Assembly: GCA_002256205.1 (NCBI GenBank)
Contig: NKIW01000013.1
Location: 1-56,648, forward strand
Source: Rhizobiales bacterium PAR1
GTDB lineage: Bacteria; Pseudomonadota; Alphaproteobacteria; Rhizobiales; Beijerinckiaceae
Length of the DNA stretch: 56,648 nt
Direction: 5' to 3'
Below, piece by piece: positions 19,132-28,086 of the stretch. The notes under the pieces were generated by a model that ran no database searches, was not told the origin of the DNA, and worked only from the letters and a program-made list of their open reading frames with translations. The position numbers and the translations under genes are program-made. The number at the start of each line of letters is the position of its first letter. Positions within the stretch are counted from its first letter, which is position 1.

Positions 19132-19863
19132 TTATTCGGCCGCCACGGACTTGGCGTTGCGGCTGACGCTGGCGAGGTATTTGACGCAGGTATCCACGGT
19201 CTCGACATCGGCGAACTTCGCATCGATGTCATAGAGGTTCCAGGCCACGGCACCCGGCACACGATCGCCGATGCATTCTTTGACGGCGATCGTTCGGAAG
19301 CCTTCCGCTAGGCCGTCGCAAATAGTGGTGCGGACGCATGCCGTCGCGGTGACGCCGGTGACCAGAATGGTGTCGACACCGGCCGAACGGAGGTAGCCGG
19401 CGAGCGGCGTGCCCGAGAAGGCGGAAGCGCGCTTCTTGAGCAGCACATATTCCCCCTCGAATGGCGCAATGCGGCTGTCGATGGCCCAGATTTCCTCATC
19501 CCGAAGGTTCACGGCATCGACCGGAATCTTGTAGTGCCACATCCCCATGTCGGTCGCCGGGTCATTGCGATCCGTATTCTGATAGGCCGTCGTCACATGG
19601 ACGATCGGGTGGCCGGCGGCGCGGAACGCCTTGAGCAGGCGCTGCATGCCGGGGATGATTTCCGTGTCCATTGCATCCCCGCAGTAGAAGGGATTGCCGG
19701 GGCGCGTCCAAGCATTCGCCAGATCGACGCTGATCAGCGCCGGGCGCTTGCCGAAGCCGATGCGGCGCTGGAAGCCGCGATCCTTGTAGATCACATTCGA
19801 GGCCTCGAAGATCTCGTTGAGAACACTTTCGAGTTTGGCATTGAGCTCTGCATTTGTCGCCAT
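19132..19863 (-). CDS. N-carbamoylsarcosine amidohydrolase
   Basis: The enzyme hydrolyses N-carbamoylsarcosine to sarcosine, ammonia and carbon dioxide. The 243-residue protein closely follows the Arthrobacter enzyme as I recall it: GFQRRIGFGKRPALI, DLANAWTRPGNPF, DMGMWHYKIP, KRASAFSGT and GDRVPGAVAWNLYDID. The isochorismatase-fold catalytic triad is visible as Asp47, Lys143 and Cys176 (in VTATACVRTT). The start at 19863 has AAGGAGAT upstream. It is the first gene of the minus-strand operon, divergent from a LysR regulator. The steps that make its substrate from creatinine via N-methylhydantoin are absent from the window. Confidence 0.9.
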   Translation of the reverse strand: MATNAELNAKLESVLNEIFEASNVIYKDRGFQRRIGFGKRPALISVDLANAWTRPGNPFYCGDAMDTEIIPGMQRLLKAFRAAGHPIVHVTTAYQNTDRNDPATDMGMWHYKIPVDAVNLRDEEIWAIDSRIAPFEGEYVLLKKRASAFSGTPLAGYLRSAGVDTILVTGVTATACVRTTICDGLAEGFRTIAVKECIGDRVPGAVAWNLYDIDAKFADVETVDTCVKYLASVSRNAKSVAAE

Positions 19864-19981
19864 GACTTCATCTCCTTGGGTGCAGCGGCTTCTTGTGAGG
19901 CGGCCGGGCGGTGAAAGGCAGGGCCCGATCGTTGGAAGGAGGTTCGCTCAACGACCGACGAAGGTGAATTGACGGTTTGTC

Positions 19982-20012
19982 TCCAATTGGTGCATGAATT
20001 GCACCAATTGGA
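19982..20012. promoter_or_regulatory. Perfect palindrome, probable LysR operator
   Basis: Two 13-base arms (TCCAATTGGTGCA at 19982-19994 and its exact complement at 20000-20012) flank a 5-base spacer. The centre, TGCATGAATTGCA, fits the LysR T-N11-A form. It lies in the 161-bp divergent spacer between the amidase operon and the LysR gene, ending 12 bases before the LysR ATG. This suits autoregulation and control of both directions. The site is seen directly; the binding protein is inferred from position. Confidence 0.75.
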
Positions 20013-20024
20013 AATGAGGTTGCC

Positions 20025-20927
20025 ATGCGCTATCTTCCCGAAATCGAAGCCATCCGTTCCTTTTCCGTCGTAGCGGAGGAACTGAACTTTCGGCGCGCGG
20101 CAGATCGGCTGGGAATTGATCATTCCGCGCTCTCGCGCCGGATCCGCGATCTCGAACACCGGCTGGGCTTTGCCGTCTTCGCCCGCTCGACTCGCGAAGT
20201 CCGCTTGACCGAAGCTGGCAAGGTCTTTCTCGAGGAAAATACCAATCTGCTGCGTGGCTTGCATCGCTCGGTCGATCAGGCCCGCATGGTCGCGGAAGGA
20301 CGCTCCGGCCTCATTCGCATCGGTTACATGTCATTCGCCGCCGCGCATCTACTGCCCTCTCTGATCGCCCGATTCCAGGCGATCCGGCCCACCGTTCGCT
20401 TTCAGCTGACCTATATGAAAAGCCATGCCCAGAAGGAGGCGCTCTCGCGCGGTGATATTGATGTCGGGTTGATGATCGGGCCCTGGGAAACCGAGACCTT
20501 CGAGACAACCCGGTTGAGTGTGGATTCACTCTGCGTCTTCTTTGGAAATGCCTGGCCTCTCGCCACCAAGCCGGATCTCAGCGTCGCCGATCTCGTTGAT
20601 CAGCCCCAGATCATGGGCTCTCTGGAACAATGGGATCTTTATCGCTGGATTCTCGATGATGTGTTCCTCAGAAGCGGCATCGTCCCGAATGTCGTACTGG
20701 AAGCCTCGAGCATAACCGGTATCCTCGGGCTGGTTCAGGCCGGCCTCGGGATTACCGTCTTTCCCAAAACCATTGCCGCTCTGGCACCGCCTTCAATCGG
20801 GCACCGCCAGCTCCGCGATGTCGACCTGGTTGTCGAGACGATCGGCGTCTCGGCGCGCAATCCATCGGCGCTTGTGCGCGCCTTCATGGCGACCGCGCGG
20901 GAGTTTTACGAGAATCCGGGCTCCTGA
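20025..20927 (+). CDS. LysR-type regulator, divergent from the amidase operon
   Basis: This is a 300-residue LysR regulator with an N-terminal winged helix-turn-helix (about 1-62, with FRRAADRLGIDHSALSRRI) and a periplasmic-binding-like effector domain (about 90-295, with IRIGYMSFAAAHLLPSLI). GAGG lies 6 bases before the ATG. It is transcribed away from the N-carbamoylsarcosine amidase gene and toward creatinase. A perfect palindrome stands just before it. By context it probably senses a creatine-pathway compound and controls amidase, transporter and possibly creatinase genes. Which compound is unknown. Confidence 0.93.
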   Translation: MRYLPEIEAIRSFSVVAEELNFRRAADRLGIDHSALSRRIRDLEHRLGFAVFARSTREVRLTEAGKVFLEENTNLLRGLHRSVDQARMVAEGRSGLIRIGYMSFAAAHLLPSLIARFQAIRPTVRFQLTYMKSHAQKEALSRGDIDVGLMIGPWETETFETTRLSVDSLCVFFGNAWPLATKPDLSVADLVDQPQIMGSLEQWDLYRWILDDVFLRSGIVPNVVLEASSITGILGLVQAGLGITVFPKTIAALAPPSIGHRQLRDVDLVVETIGVSARNPSALVRAFMATAREFYENPGS

Positions 20928-21093
20928 AATCAAGATTGAAGGTCGCGTGCCCGCCGGATGGCAAAGCGTTTTGCGGGCGGCGCTGTCAGCCGGAGTAATG
21001 AGCCGATTAGTGTTTCTTATTTCATCAGCCTGCCGAAAATAACTACGCTTCCTGCTCATTGGTCGCCGCTGGCGCCGCATCAGCAGAACGAGA

Positions 21094-22335
21094 ATGCCCA
21101 TGAACAAGCCCGTTTCCGTGATGCCGAACGAATTACTTCGGCTTCAGAAAATGCACAATGGCGACAAGGTGAAGCCGACCTTCAGCGCGGCGGAGATGGA
21201 GCGGCGTCAGAACGGTCTGCGTCGCGCGCTCGCGGAGTTGAAACTTGATGCCGCCTTGCTGACATCCTACCATAATATCAATTACTTCTCGGATTTTCTT
21301 TACTGCTATTTCGGCCGCAAGTACGCCTTCATCGTGACGGACAAGAAGGCAATCTCCGTCTCTGCCGGTATCGATGCCGGCCAGCCCTGGCGGCGGACCT
21401 TCGGCGATAACATCACCTACACCGACTGGCGGAAGGACAATTATTTCTTCGCGCTCCAGCAGGAACTGAAGGGCGCAAAGCGCGTCGGCATCGAGTTCGA
21501 TCACGTCAATCTCGAATTCCACCAGCAGCTTCGCGATGCATTGCCCGGAGTCGAACTTGTCGATATCGGCCAGACCACGATGTGGATGCGGACGATCAAA
21601 TCCGCCGAGGAAATCGCGCTGATCAAGGAAGGCGCCCGCACGGCCGATCTCGGTGGCGAGGCGATCCGCGCGGCGCTGAAGGAAAACATCGCCGAGCACG
21701 AGGTTGCCCTTGCCGGGACGCAGGCGATGGTCCGTCATATCGCCAAAACCTTCCCGCATGCCGAACTGATGGATACCTGGGTCTGGTTCCAGTCCGGCAT
21801 CAATACCGACGGCGCACACAACCCCGTCACCTCCCGCAAGGTTCAGAAGGGGGATATCCTCTCGCTCAACTGCTTCCCGATGATCGCGGGCTATTACACC
21901 GCCCTCGAACGCACGCTCTTTCTCGATCACGCCAGCGATGCCCATCTCAAGGTTTGGGAGGTGAATTGCGAAGTGCATCGGCGCGGGCTCGAATTGCTGC
22001 GCCCCGGCGCGCGCTGCGGTGATGTTGCAACCGAACTCAACGAGATTTACCGGAGCCATGGCCTGCTCGGCTATCGCTCCTTCGGCTATGGCCATTCCTT
22101 CGGCGTGCTCTGCCATTATTACGGGCGCGAGGCTGGCGTTGAACTCCGTGAGGATATCAACACCATCCTCCAGCCCGGCATGGTGGTCTCGATGGAGCCT
22201 ATGGTTTCCTTGCCGGAAGGCATGCCTGGCGCCGGCGGCTATCGTGAGCACGATATCCTCGTGCTGACCGAGGATGGTGCGGAGAACATCACCGGCTTCC
22301 CGTTCGGCCCGGAACACAATATCGTTCCGGCCTGA
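21094..22335 (+). CDS. Creatinase (creatine amidinohydrolase)
   Basis: Creatinase hydrolyses creatine to sarcosine and urea in the cytoplasm, as a homodimer without metal. The 413-residue protein resembles Pseudomonas creatinase throughout: NGDKV near 22, TSYHNINYFSDFLYC, GQPWRRTFGDNI, GINTDGAHNP, MIAGYYTALERTLFLDH, GYGHSFG and VVSMEPM. The family's catalytic His (in GAHNP) and two Glu residues (in YTALERT and SMEPM) are all kept. The start is uncertain, with ATGs at 21094, 21100 and 21121 all in frame and no strong ribosome-binding site. It lies between two LysR genes on the same strand and supplies sarcosine to soxBDAG on the opposite strand. Confidence 0.95.
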   Translation: MPMNKPVSVMPNELLRLQKMHNGDKVKPTFSAAEMERRQNGLRRALAELKLDAALLTSYHNINYFSDFLYCYFGRKYAFIVTDKKAISVSAGIDAGQPWRRTFGDNITYTDWRKDNYFFALQQELKGAKRVGIEFDHVNLEFHQQLRDALPGVELVDIGQTTMWMRTIKSAEEIALIKEGARTADLGGEAIRAALKENIAEHEVALAGTQAMVRHIAKTFPHAELMDTWVWFQSGINTDGAHNPVTSRKVQKGDILSLNCFPMIAGYYTALERTLFLDHASDAHLKVWEVNCEVHRRGLELLRPGARCGDVATELNEIYRSHGLLGYRSFGYGHSFGVLCHYYGREAGVELREDINTILQPGMVVSMEPMVSLPEGMPGAGGYREHDILVLTEDGAENITGFPFGPEHNIVPA

Positions 22336-22406
22336 CAATGGGTGCGGGGGCGGGCCTGTGATTTGCATGGGGCCGGCATCCGGATCAGTTCAGGTGGGCC
22401 TTGTCG

Positions 22407-23258
22407 ATGCGTAATATCCCGACCGATCTCTTGCGCGCCTTCGTGACGATCATTGATCTGAGGGGTTACACGCGCGCCGGCGAGCAACTGGGGCGAACGC
22501 AGCCGGCGATCAGCCTGCAAATGAAAAGATTGCAGGAGTTGCTCAACGTTCAGCTCTTCGTGAAGGACAGTGGCGGCGGCAAACTGACCGAGGCCGGCGA
22601 GTTGGTCGCCGGCTATGCCCGGCAAATTCTCGCGCTCAACGACAGCATGTTGCTGCGCCTCTCGGGGCGGGATGGCGGTGGAAAACTGCGCCTCGGCATT
22701 CCGAATGATTATGCCGATCACTTTCTGCCCCGGCTGATGTCCGGGCTGGCGGCGGACCAGAACGGCATTTCCTTCGATGTAGTCTGCGGACTTTCCCATG
22801 AGCTTCTGAAGGGCTTGCGCGAAAACGCCTTCGATATCGTCGTCGCGATGACGCCGGATGGGCCAGCCGAAGGCGCCTTCATGACATGGCGCGAACGTCT
22901 GACCTGGGTGGGGGACGGCACCGGCGAATACACACCGACCGATCCGTTGCGCATCGTCTGCTATCAGGAAGGCTGTCTCTACCGACGCAATATGCTCACC
23001 GCGTTGCAGCGGGACGGGCGGCAGTTCGGGATTGTCTACGTCAGTCCCAGTCTGGCGGGGATCGAGGCGGCAGTCTCGACAGGCTTCGGCATTACCGTGC
23101 TCTCGGAGCGTATCGTGCCGGAAAAACTCCGCCCGCTCGGGCGCAGCGCGCATCTGCCGCAGCTCGCGGATGTCGTTGTCGGGATTTACCTCAACGAAAA
23201 GGGGCCCTCCCACGCCGCAAAGAGCTTTGCTGCGCGCTTTGCCGATATGTTCGTCTGA
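22407..23258 (+). CDS. LysR-type regulator
   Basis: This is a LysR regulator of about 283 residues. The N-terminal helix-turn-helix covers about 5-65 (YTRAGEQLGRTQPAISLQM), followed by an effector-binding domain (LRLGIPNDYADHFLPRLM). The ATG at 22407 is preferred to the TTG at 22401 because AGGTGG lies 9 bases upstream. It falls 71 bp after creatinase and 162 bp before an importer binding-protein gene, on the same strand. It probably controls the downstream transporter or creatinase. It is clearly distinct in sequence from the LysR gene at 20.0 kb. Confidence 0.92.
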   Translation: MRNIPTDLLRAFVTIIDLRGYTRAGEQLGRTQPAISLQMKRLQELLNVQLFVKDSGGGKLTEAGELVAGYARQILALNDSMLLRLSGRDGGGKLRLGIPNDYADHFLPRLMSGLAADQNGISFDVVCGLSHELLKGLRENAFDIVVAMTPDGPAEGAFMTWRERLTWVGDGTGEYTPTDPLRIVCYQEGCLYRRNMLTALQRDGRQFGIVYVSPSLAGIEAAVSTGFGITVLSERIVPEKLRPLGRSAHLPQLADVVVGIYLNEKGPSHAAKSFAARFADMFV

Positions 23259-23420
23259 CGCAGAGCGGCCATTAGCGGCGCTGATCTCGCAATCAGTTCA
23301 ATTAATTTTATTGCCGCGTAACAGGGCGATAGCGTTGGCTTCGAGGTTTCTGATGACCAGAAGCTGATTGGCATGAAGGGTGCGGATGCTTGCGTCCGGC
23401 CCTCCTGAGGGGAGAACGCG

Positions 23421-24467
23421 ATGACCATTCGATCACATGTGACGGCACTTCTTGCGGCAGGCCTTCTCGCCAGCGTGGCGGGCGCAGCGCTGGCCCAATC
23501 CTCGCTTTCGGTGATGAGCTTCGGCGGGGCCTATCAGGCTGCCCAGCGCAAGGCCGTTTTCGAGCCCTATACCGCCAAGACCAATATCAAGATCGCCGAG
23601 CAGGAATACGGCGGCGAAATCGCCAAGATCAAGGCGATGATTCAGGCTGGCAACGTGACGCTCGACGTGATCGATGTCGATGCCCCGACCCTCCAGCAGG
23701 GCTGCGACGAAGGCATCTACGAGAAGCTTGACTGGTCGAAGATCGGTGCGAAATCCGAATGGCTCGCGGGCACTACGTCGGATTGCGGCGTCGGCACCAT
23801 CGTCTATTCGACCTCGCTCGCCTATGACAGCGCGCGCCTCAAGGACGGCCCGACCTCGATGAAAGACCTCTTCGATACGAAGAAGTTTCCCGGCAAGCGC
23901 GGCCTCTGGAAAAACCCGGCCACCAATCTCGAATTCGCGTTGATGGCCGACGGCGTGGCGCCGGCGGATGTCTACAAGGTGCTTTCGACCAAGGACGGCG
24001 TCGATCGCGCCTTCAAGAAGCTCGACACCATCAAGAAGGACATTGTCTGGTGGGAAGCGGGCGCGCAGGCACCGCAAATTCTTGCTTCGGGTGAAGTCAC
24101 CATGACGACCGCCTGGAATGGCCGCATCCACAACGCCAACAAGGAAGGCAAGCAGTTCAAGATCGTCTGGGATAACCAGATCCTCGATTCGAACTTCTGG
24201 GCCATTCCGAAAGGGGCCAAGAACCTCACCGGTTCGCATGACTTTATCAAGTATGCGGTGGACCCGCAGGCCCTCGCGGCGATGACCAAATACATCCCCT
24301 ATGGTCCGGTTCGGACAACCGCAGCGCAGTTCGTCGCCAAGGAAGACGCGGCCAACCTGCCGACGAGCCCTGACAATCTCAAGACGGCGATCACGCTCGA
24401 CAACGCCTTCTGGGGCGACAAGGGCGATGAAATCCGCAAGCGTTTCACGACCTGGCTTTCCCAGTAA
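23421..24467 (+). CDS. ABC importer substrate-binding protein, PotD-like (second system)
   Basis: This is a periplasmic receptor of 348 residues with a Sec-type signal peptide ending AGAALAQ near 25. The mature protein has the PotD-like two-lobe fold, opening SLSVMSFGGAYQAAQRK and containing DVIDVDAPTLQQGCDEG. Ribosome-binding site GAGGGGAG precedes the ATG. It leads the second PotDABC-type importer, directly downstream of creatinase and a LysR gene. Creatine or a similar guanidino compound is a reasonable guess for the ligand. The two binding proteins of the locus differ in signal type (Tat-like versus Sec) and are not close copies. Confidence 0.92.
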   Translation: MTIRSHVTALLAAGLLASVAGAALAQSSLSVMSFGGAYQAAQRKAVFEPYTAKTNIKIAEQEYGGEIAKIKAMIQAGNVTLDVIDVDAPTLQQGCDEGIYEKLDWSKIGAKSEWLAGTTSDCGVGTIVYSTSLAYDSARLKDGPTSMKDLFDTKKFPGKRGLWKNPATNLEFALMADGVAPADVYKVLSTKDGVDRAFKKLDTIKKDIVWWEAGAQAPQILASGEVTMTTAWNGRIHNANKEGKQFKIVWDNQILDSNFWAIPKGAKNLTGSHDFIKYAVDPQALAAMTKYIPYGPVRTTAAQFVAKEDAANLPTSPDNLKTAITLDNAFWGDKGDEIRKRFTTWLSQ

Positions 24468-24510
24468 TCTGGCTCGCGCAATAACGCCTCGTGTGGTGGA
24501 GAAGTCCCCG

Positions 24511-25626
24511 ATGAACCTTGTCCACCAGACACCCATCAACACCACGCCCCCGGACCTTGTGCGGTTCGAGGGCGTGCGTAAATCCTACGACGGCATCCAT
24601 TTCGTCGTTGACGACCTGAATCTGTCGGTTCGCAAGGGCGAATTCCTGACGATGCTTGGGCCGTCCGGCTCCGGCAAGACCACGACGCTGATGATGCTCG
24701 GCGGTTTCGAGCGCCCGACGCTCGGCCATATCCTGCTGGATGGCCGGCCCGTGGAGCGCCTTCCGCCGGAAAAACGCAATATCGGCTTTGTTTTCCAGAA
24801 TTACGCGCTGTTTCCGCATATGACGGTTGCCGAGAACATTGCCTTTCCGCTCCAGTGCCGCAAGATCACCGGCGCTGCGGCGGAGACCAAGGTCAAGGCA
24901 GCCCTCGAGCGCGTGCAACTCGGTGCCTTCGGAAACCGCAAACCGGTCCAGCTCTCCGGTGGTCAGCAACAGCGCGTGGCACTCGCCCGAGCCCTCGTTT
25001 TCGAGCCCTCACTGGTTCTGATGGATGAACCGCTGGGGGCGCTCGACAAACAACTGCGCGAACATATGCAGGTCGAGATCAAACACCTCCAACAATCGCT
25101 CGGTATCACCATGGTCTATGTCACACATGACCAGAGCGAAGCGCTCACAATGTCGGATCGCATTGCGGTGTTCCATGACGGGCGCATCCAGCAGCTCGAC
25201 GGGCCGCGCCGCCTTTACGATTGCCCGAGCAACCGGTTCGTTGCTGGCTTCATCGGCGAAAGCAATCTCGTCGATGGCCTGATCGACGGGTTTGAAGGCG
25301 GCGAGGCTATCGTGCGTGCACCTGACGGCGCGGTACTGCGTGCACCGGCGGTCGAAGGCGCCAAAGCCGGCATGAAGGTCACGGTGCTGATCCGTCCGGA
25401 GCGAATGGCCGTGCATAACGCCGATGGCCCGGAGCGGCAGAATATCGTCCGCGGGCTTATCCGCGAGATTTTCTTTCTCGGTGATCACCTCCGGCTGTCG
25501 ATTGCGGCGCTCGGGCTGGATGAACTTCTCGTGCGTATTCCTGCTGCACAAGGGGAGGGGCTCGTCGCCAACGCTGAGGTTGAACTGGCGTTCGCGATCA
25601 GCGATGCCCGCATCCTGACGGCCTGA
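24511..25626 (+). CDS. ABC importer ATP-binding protein, PotA-like (second system)
   Basis: This is a cytoplasmic ATPase of 371 residues. Walker A is GPSGSGKTTT, the Q-loop is in GFVFQNYALFPHMTVAENI, the signature is LSGGQQQRVALARAL and Walker B is LVLMDEPLGALDKQLR. A C-terminal TOBE-type domain with VLIRPERMAV follows. The ATG at 24511 was chosen because it starts just before the family-like region; upstream codons overlap the binding-protein gene. It lies 43 bp after the binding protein and 4 bp before the first permease, a compact operon. Confidence 0.94.
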   Translation: MNLVHQTPINTTPPDLVRFEGVRKSYDGIHFVVDDLNLSVRKGEFLTMLGPSGSGKTTTLMMLGGFERPTLGHILLDGRPVERLPPEKRNIGFVFQNYALFPHMTVAENIAFPLQCRKITGAAAETKVKAALERVQLGAFGNRKPVQLSGGQQQRVALARALVFEPSLVLMDEPLGALDKQLREHMQVEIKHLQQSLGITMVYVTHDQSEALTMSDRIAVFHDGRIQQLDGPRRLYDCPSNRFVAGFIGESNLVDGLIDGFEGGEAIVRAPDGAVLRAPAVEGAKAGMKVTVLIRPERMAVHNADGPERQNIVRGLIREIFFLGDHLRLSIAALGLDELLVRIPAAQGEGLVANAEVELAFAISDARILTA

Positions 25627-25630
25627 CGCG

Positions 25631-26860
25631 ATGGATACCACCCTCGAAAAAATCAAAATCCTGATTGCGGTGCGCGAAGCGGCAAGGCCGGCGCGCCGCG
25701 CCGCGTTTTCGCTCGCGTTGCCGCTGTTGGTCTTCCTGATCGTAACCTTCGTGGCGCCGATTGTGTTGCTGCTCTTCACGGCGGTAAACAACCCCGAACC
25801 TCAGGCGGTAATCCCGCAGACACTCGCGGCGCTCGAGCGCTGGGATGGCAAAGCGATGCCGGAGGAGGCGGTCTTTGCCGCGCTCGCGAAGGAACTGGCA
25901 CAGGCGCAGCAGGACCGGACGGCGGCACTGCTCGGCAAGCGCTTCAATTATGAAGTTCCCGGGATGCGCAGCCGGGTCGTCAGTGCCGCACGGATGGCGC
26001 TCGCCAACCCCACCGGGCCATATCGTGAGCGCTTCCTCGCGCTGGATGCGGAATGGGGTTCGCCTGCACTTTGGGCGGTGGTGAAGCGCAATGCCGGCAC
26101 GCTGACGCCCTATTACCTTCTCAACGCCATCGATCTCCAGCAGGAGCCGGATGGTTCGCTTCAACGCGTCGAGGCGGATCAGCGGGTCTTTATGACCATT
26201 CTCGGGCGTACGCTGTTCGTGGCCTTCACCGTGACCTTCCTGACGCTGGTGCTGGGCTATCCGGTTGCCTATATGCTGACGATTGCCCCCTCTGGCGTTG
26301 CACGGATCATGATGCTCTGCGTGCTTCTGCCGCTCTGGACCTCGCTTCTGGTACGCACGACAGCATGGGTCGTGCTGCTCCAGACCGATGGTGTGATCAA
26401 TGATGCGCTGCTTGCGCTGGGCTTCACGGATCATCGGCTGCAATTGATTTTCAGCCGCTTCGGCACAGTCGCGGCGATGACGCACATCCAGCTCCCGTTC
26501 ACGATCCTGCCGATCTACTCGGTGATGAAATCGATCCCGCCGACCCAATTGCGTGCCGCGCGCTCGCTTGGCGCGGGCCCGCTTTCCTCTTTCTGGAAGA
26601 TCTATGCGCCGCAGACTGTGCCAGGCGTGATGGCCGGAGGGCTCATCACCTTCATCCTCTCGCTGGGCTACTATATCACCCCCGCGCTGGTCGGCGGTCC
26701 GGGCGATCAAATGGTGTCGAACTTCATCTCGATCTACATCAACCGCGATCTCAACTGGGGGCTGGCGAGCGCGCTGGGCGTGATCCTGCTGACGGTGACC
26801 ATCGCAATATACCTCGTGTTCCTGCGCCTCGTCGGTGCCGAAAAACTCCGGATGGGCTAA
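25631..26860 (+). CDS. ABC importer permease, PotB-like, with large N-terminal loop insert
   Basis: This permease of 409 residues is about 100 longer than a typical PotB. After helix one (about 27-52) comes a charged, non-membrane insert of about 135 residues, up to the next helix near 193. In orientation this places the insert in the periplasm. The remaining helices and the EAA loop (AARSLGAGPLSSFWKIYAPQ) are normal. The insert contains no motif I recognise. It overlaps nothing and is 3 bp before its partner permease. A similar extended loop occurs in some opine/polyamine-type permeases of alphaproteobacteria, so it is probably functional rather than a fusion artefact. Confidence 0.91.
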   Translation: MDTTLEKIKILIAVREAARPARRAAFSLALPLLVFLIVTFVAPIVLLLFTAVNNPEPQAVIPQTLAALERWDGKAMPEEAVFAALAKELAQAQQDRTAALLGKRFNYEVPGMRSRVVSAARMALANPTGPYRERFLALDAEWGSPALWAVVKRNAGTLTPYYLLNAIDLQQEPDGSLQRVEADQRVFMTILGRTLFVAFTVTFLTLVLGYPVAYMLTIAPSGVARIMMLCVLLPLWTSLLVRTTAWVVLLQTDGVINDALLALGFTDHRLQLIFSRFGTVAAMTHIQLPFTILPIYSVMKSIPPTQLRAARSLGAGPLSSFWKIYAPQTVPGVMAGGLITFILSLGYYITPALVGGPGDQMVSNFISIYINRDLNWGLASALGVILLTVTIAIYLVFLRLVGAEKLRMG

Positions 26861-26863
26861 ATC

Positions 26864-27679
26864 ATGTGGCTGCCGAGCTATGCAACACCAGGAGAGCGGG
26901 CAGGGCGGATCGCCGTTCTGGTCTTTGTCGTGGCCGTGCTGGCCTTTCTGGTGGCGCCGCTCTTCGTGGTTGTGCCGCTCTCGTTCTCGAACGATCCCTT
27001 CTTCACATTCCCCGTGCCGAAATATTCAATGCGTTGGTACGAGGATTTTTTCGCCGGCAATCGCTGGACCGACGGTGTACTCAACAGCTTTCTGACCGCG
27101 TCGTTGACGACGGTCCTTGCGACCGTCCTGGGTACCATGGCCTCGCTCGGGATCACGCGGCCGGATTTCCCCTGGCGCAAGCCAGTCATGGCGCTTCTGA
27201 TCTCGCCGATGATCGTCCCCATCGTGATTGTCGCGGTGGGCGGCTACCTCTTCTTCGGTCGTCTGGGCCTGACGAATACCCGTCTCGGGCTAGTGCTCGC
27301 GCATACTGCGCTTGCGGTGCCGTTTGTCGTCATTACTGTCACGGCGACGCTCTCAACCTACGATGCCAATCTTACTCGTGCGGCGCAGAGCCTTGGAGCG
27401 ACGCCGCTTGTTGTCTTTTTCCGCGTGACCTTGCCCTCCATCTTGCCGGGCGTTGCTTCGGGCGCTGTTTTCGCGTTTGCGACTTCGTTTGACGAGGTGG
27501 TTGTTGCACTGTTCCTCACTGGCGCCGAGCAGCGAACGCTGCCTGTGCAGATGTTTTCCGGCATCCGCGACCAGATCAACCCGACCATCATGGCGGCAGC
27601 GAGCATGTTGCTCGTCTTCTCGACTGCACTGTTTTTGGCGGTGGGTTGGCTTTCTAATCGCAGCCGTGCTGCGAAGTGA
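26864..27679 (+). CDS. ABC importer permease, PotC-like (second system)
   Basis: This is an inner-membrane permease of 271 residues with about six helices and the EAA-type loop RAAQSLGATPLVVFFRVTLP. It belongs to the PotC branch and pairs with the preceding PotB-like permease, 3 bp upstream. It ends the plus-strand creatinase/transporter run; a 610-bp spacer without genes follows. No clear terminator hairpin was found after it. Confidence 0.93.
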   Translation: MWLPSYATPGERAGRIAVLVFVVAVLAFLVAPLFVVVPLSFSNDPFFTFPVPKYSMRWYEDFFAGNRWTDGVLNSFLTASLTTVLATVLGTMASLGITRPDFPWRKPVMALLISPMIVPIVIVAVGGYLFFGRLGLTNTRLGLVLAHTALAVPFVVITVTATLSTYDANLTRAAQSLGATPLVVFFRVTLPSILPGVASGAVFAFATSFDEVVVALFLTGAEQRTLPVQMFSGIRDQINPTIMAAASMLLVFSTALFLAVGWLSNRSRAAK

Positions 27680-28086
27680 TCGCACTCTGCACTTAACTAG
27701 ATCCGCCGTGAGGTACAGAACCGCCCTGTGCTGAGAATGTCAGAGACCCACATTTTTTACCAATGTCTGCTTCTGGGATAGGGCTGCGTGTTCGAGAATG
27801 TCTGATCCGGGGGCGCAAACCCGAATATCAGCATTTGTTCGGCGAAGGGCGTGGAGGACGCGAACGCACCTTGGTTTTCGCCAGAAATCGATTGGCTTGA
27901 TGCAATTTGAGCGTCAACTCGTTCTAAAATCTGACCGCGTAAGGGAGGTAATCTGGTCTCACGGAAGCATTTTGTTCTCGCACTTGAAATCTGTACGCAA
28001 CTCTGTACACATCAGTGTCCACAGTCGAAAAAGTGGCGCGTAATTTCAAAGGCTTAGCGTTGGAACGGACGAAGCTGGCATCCAGA

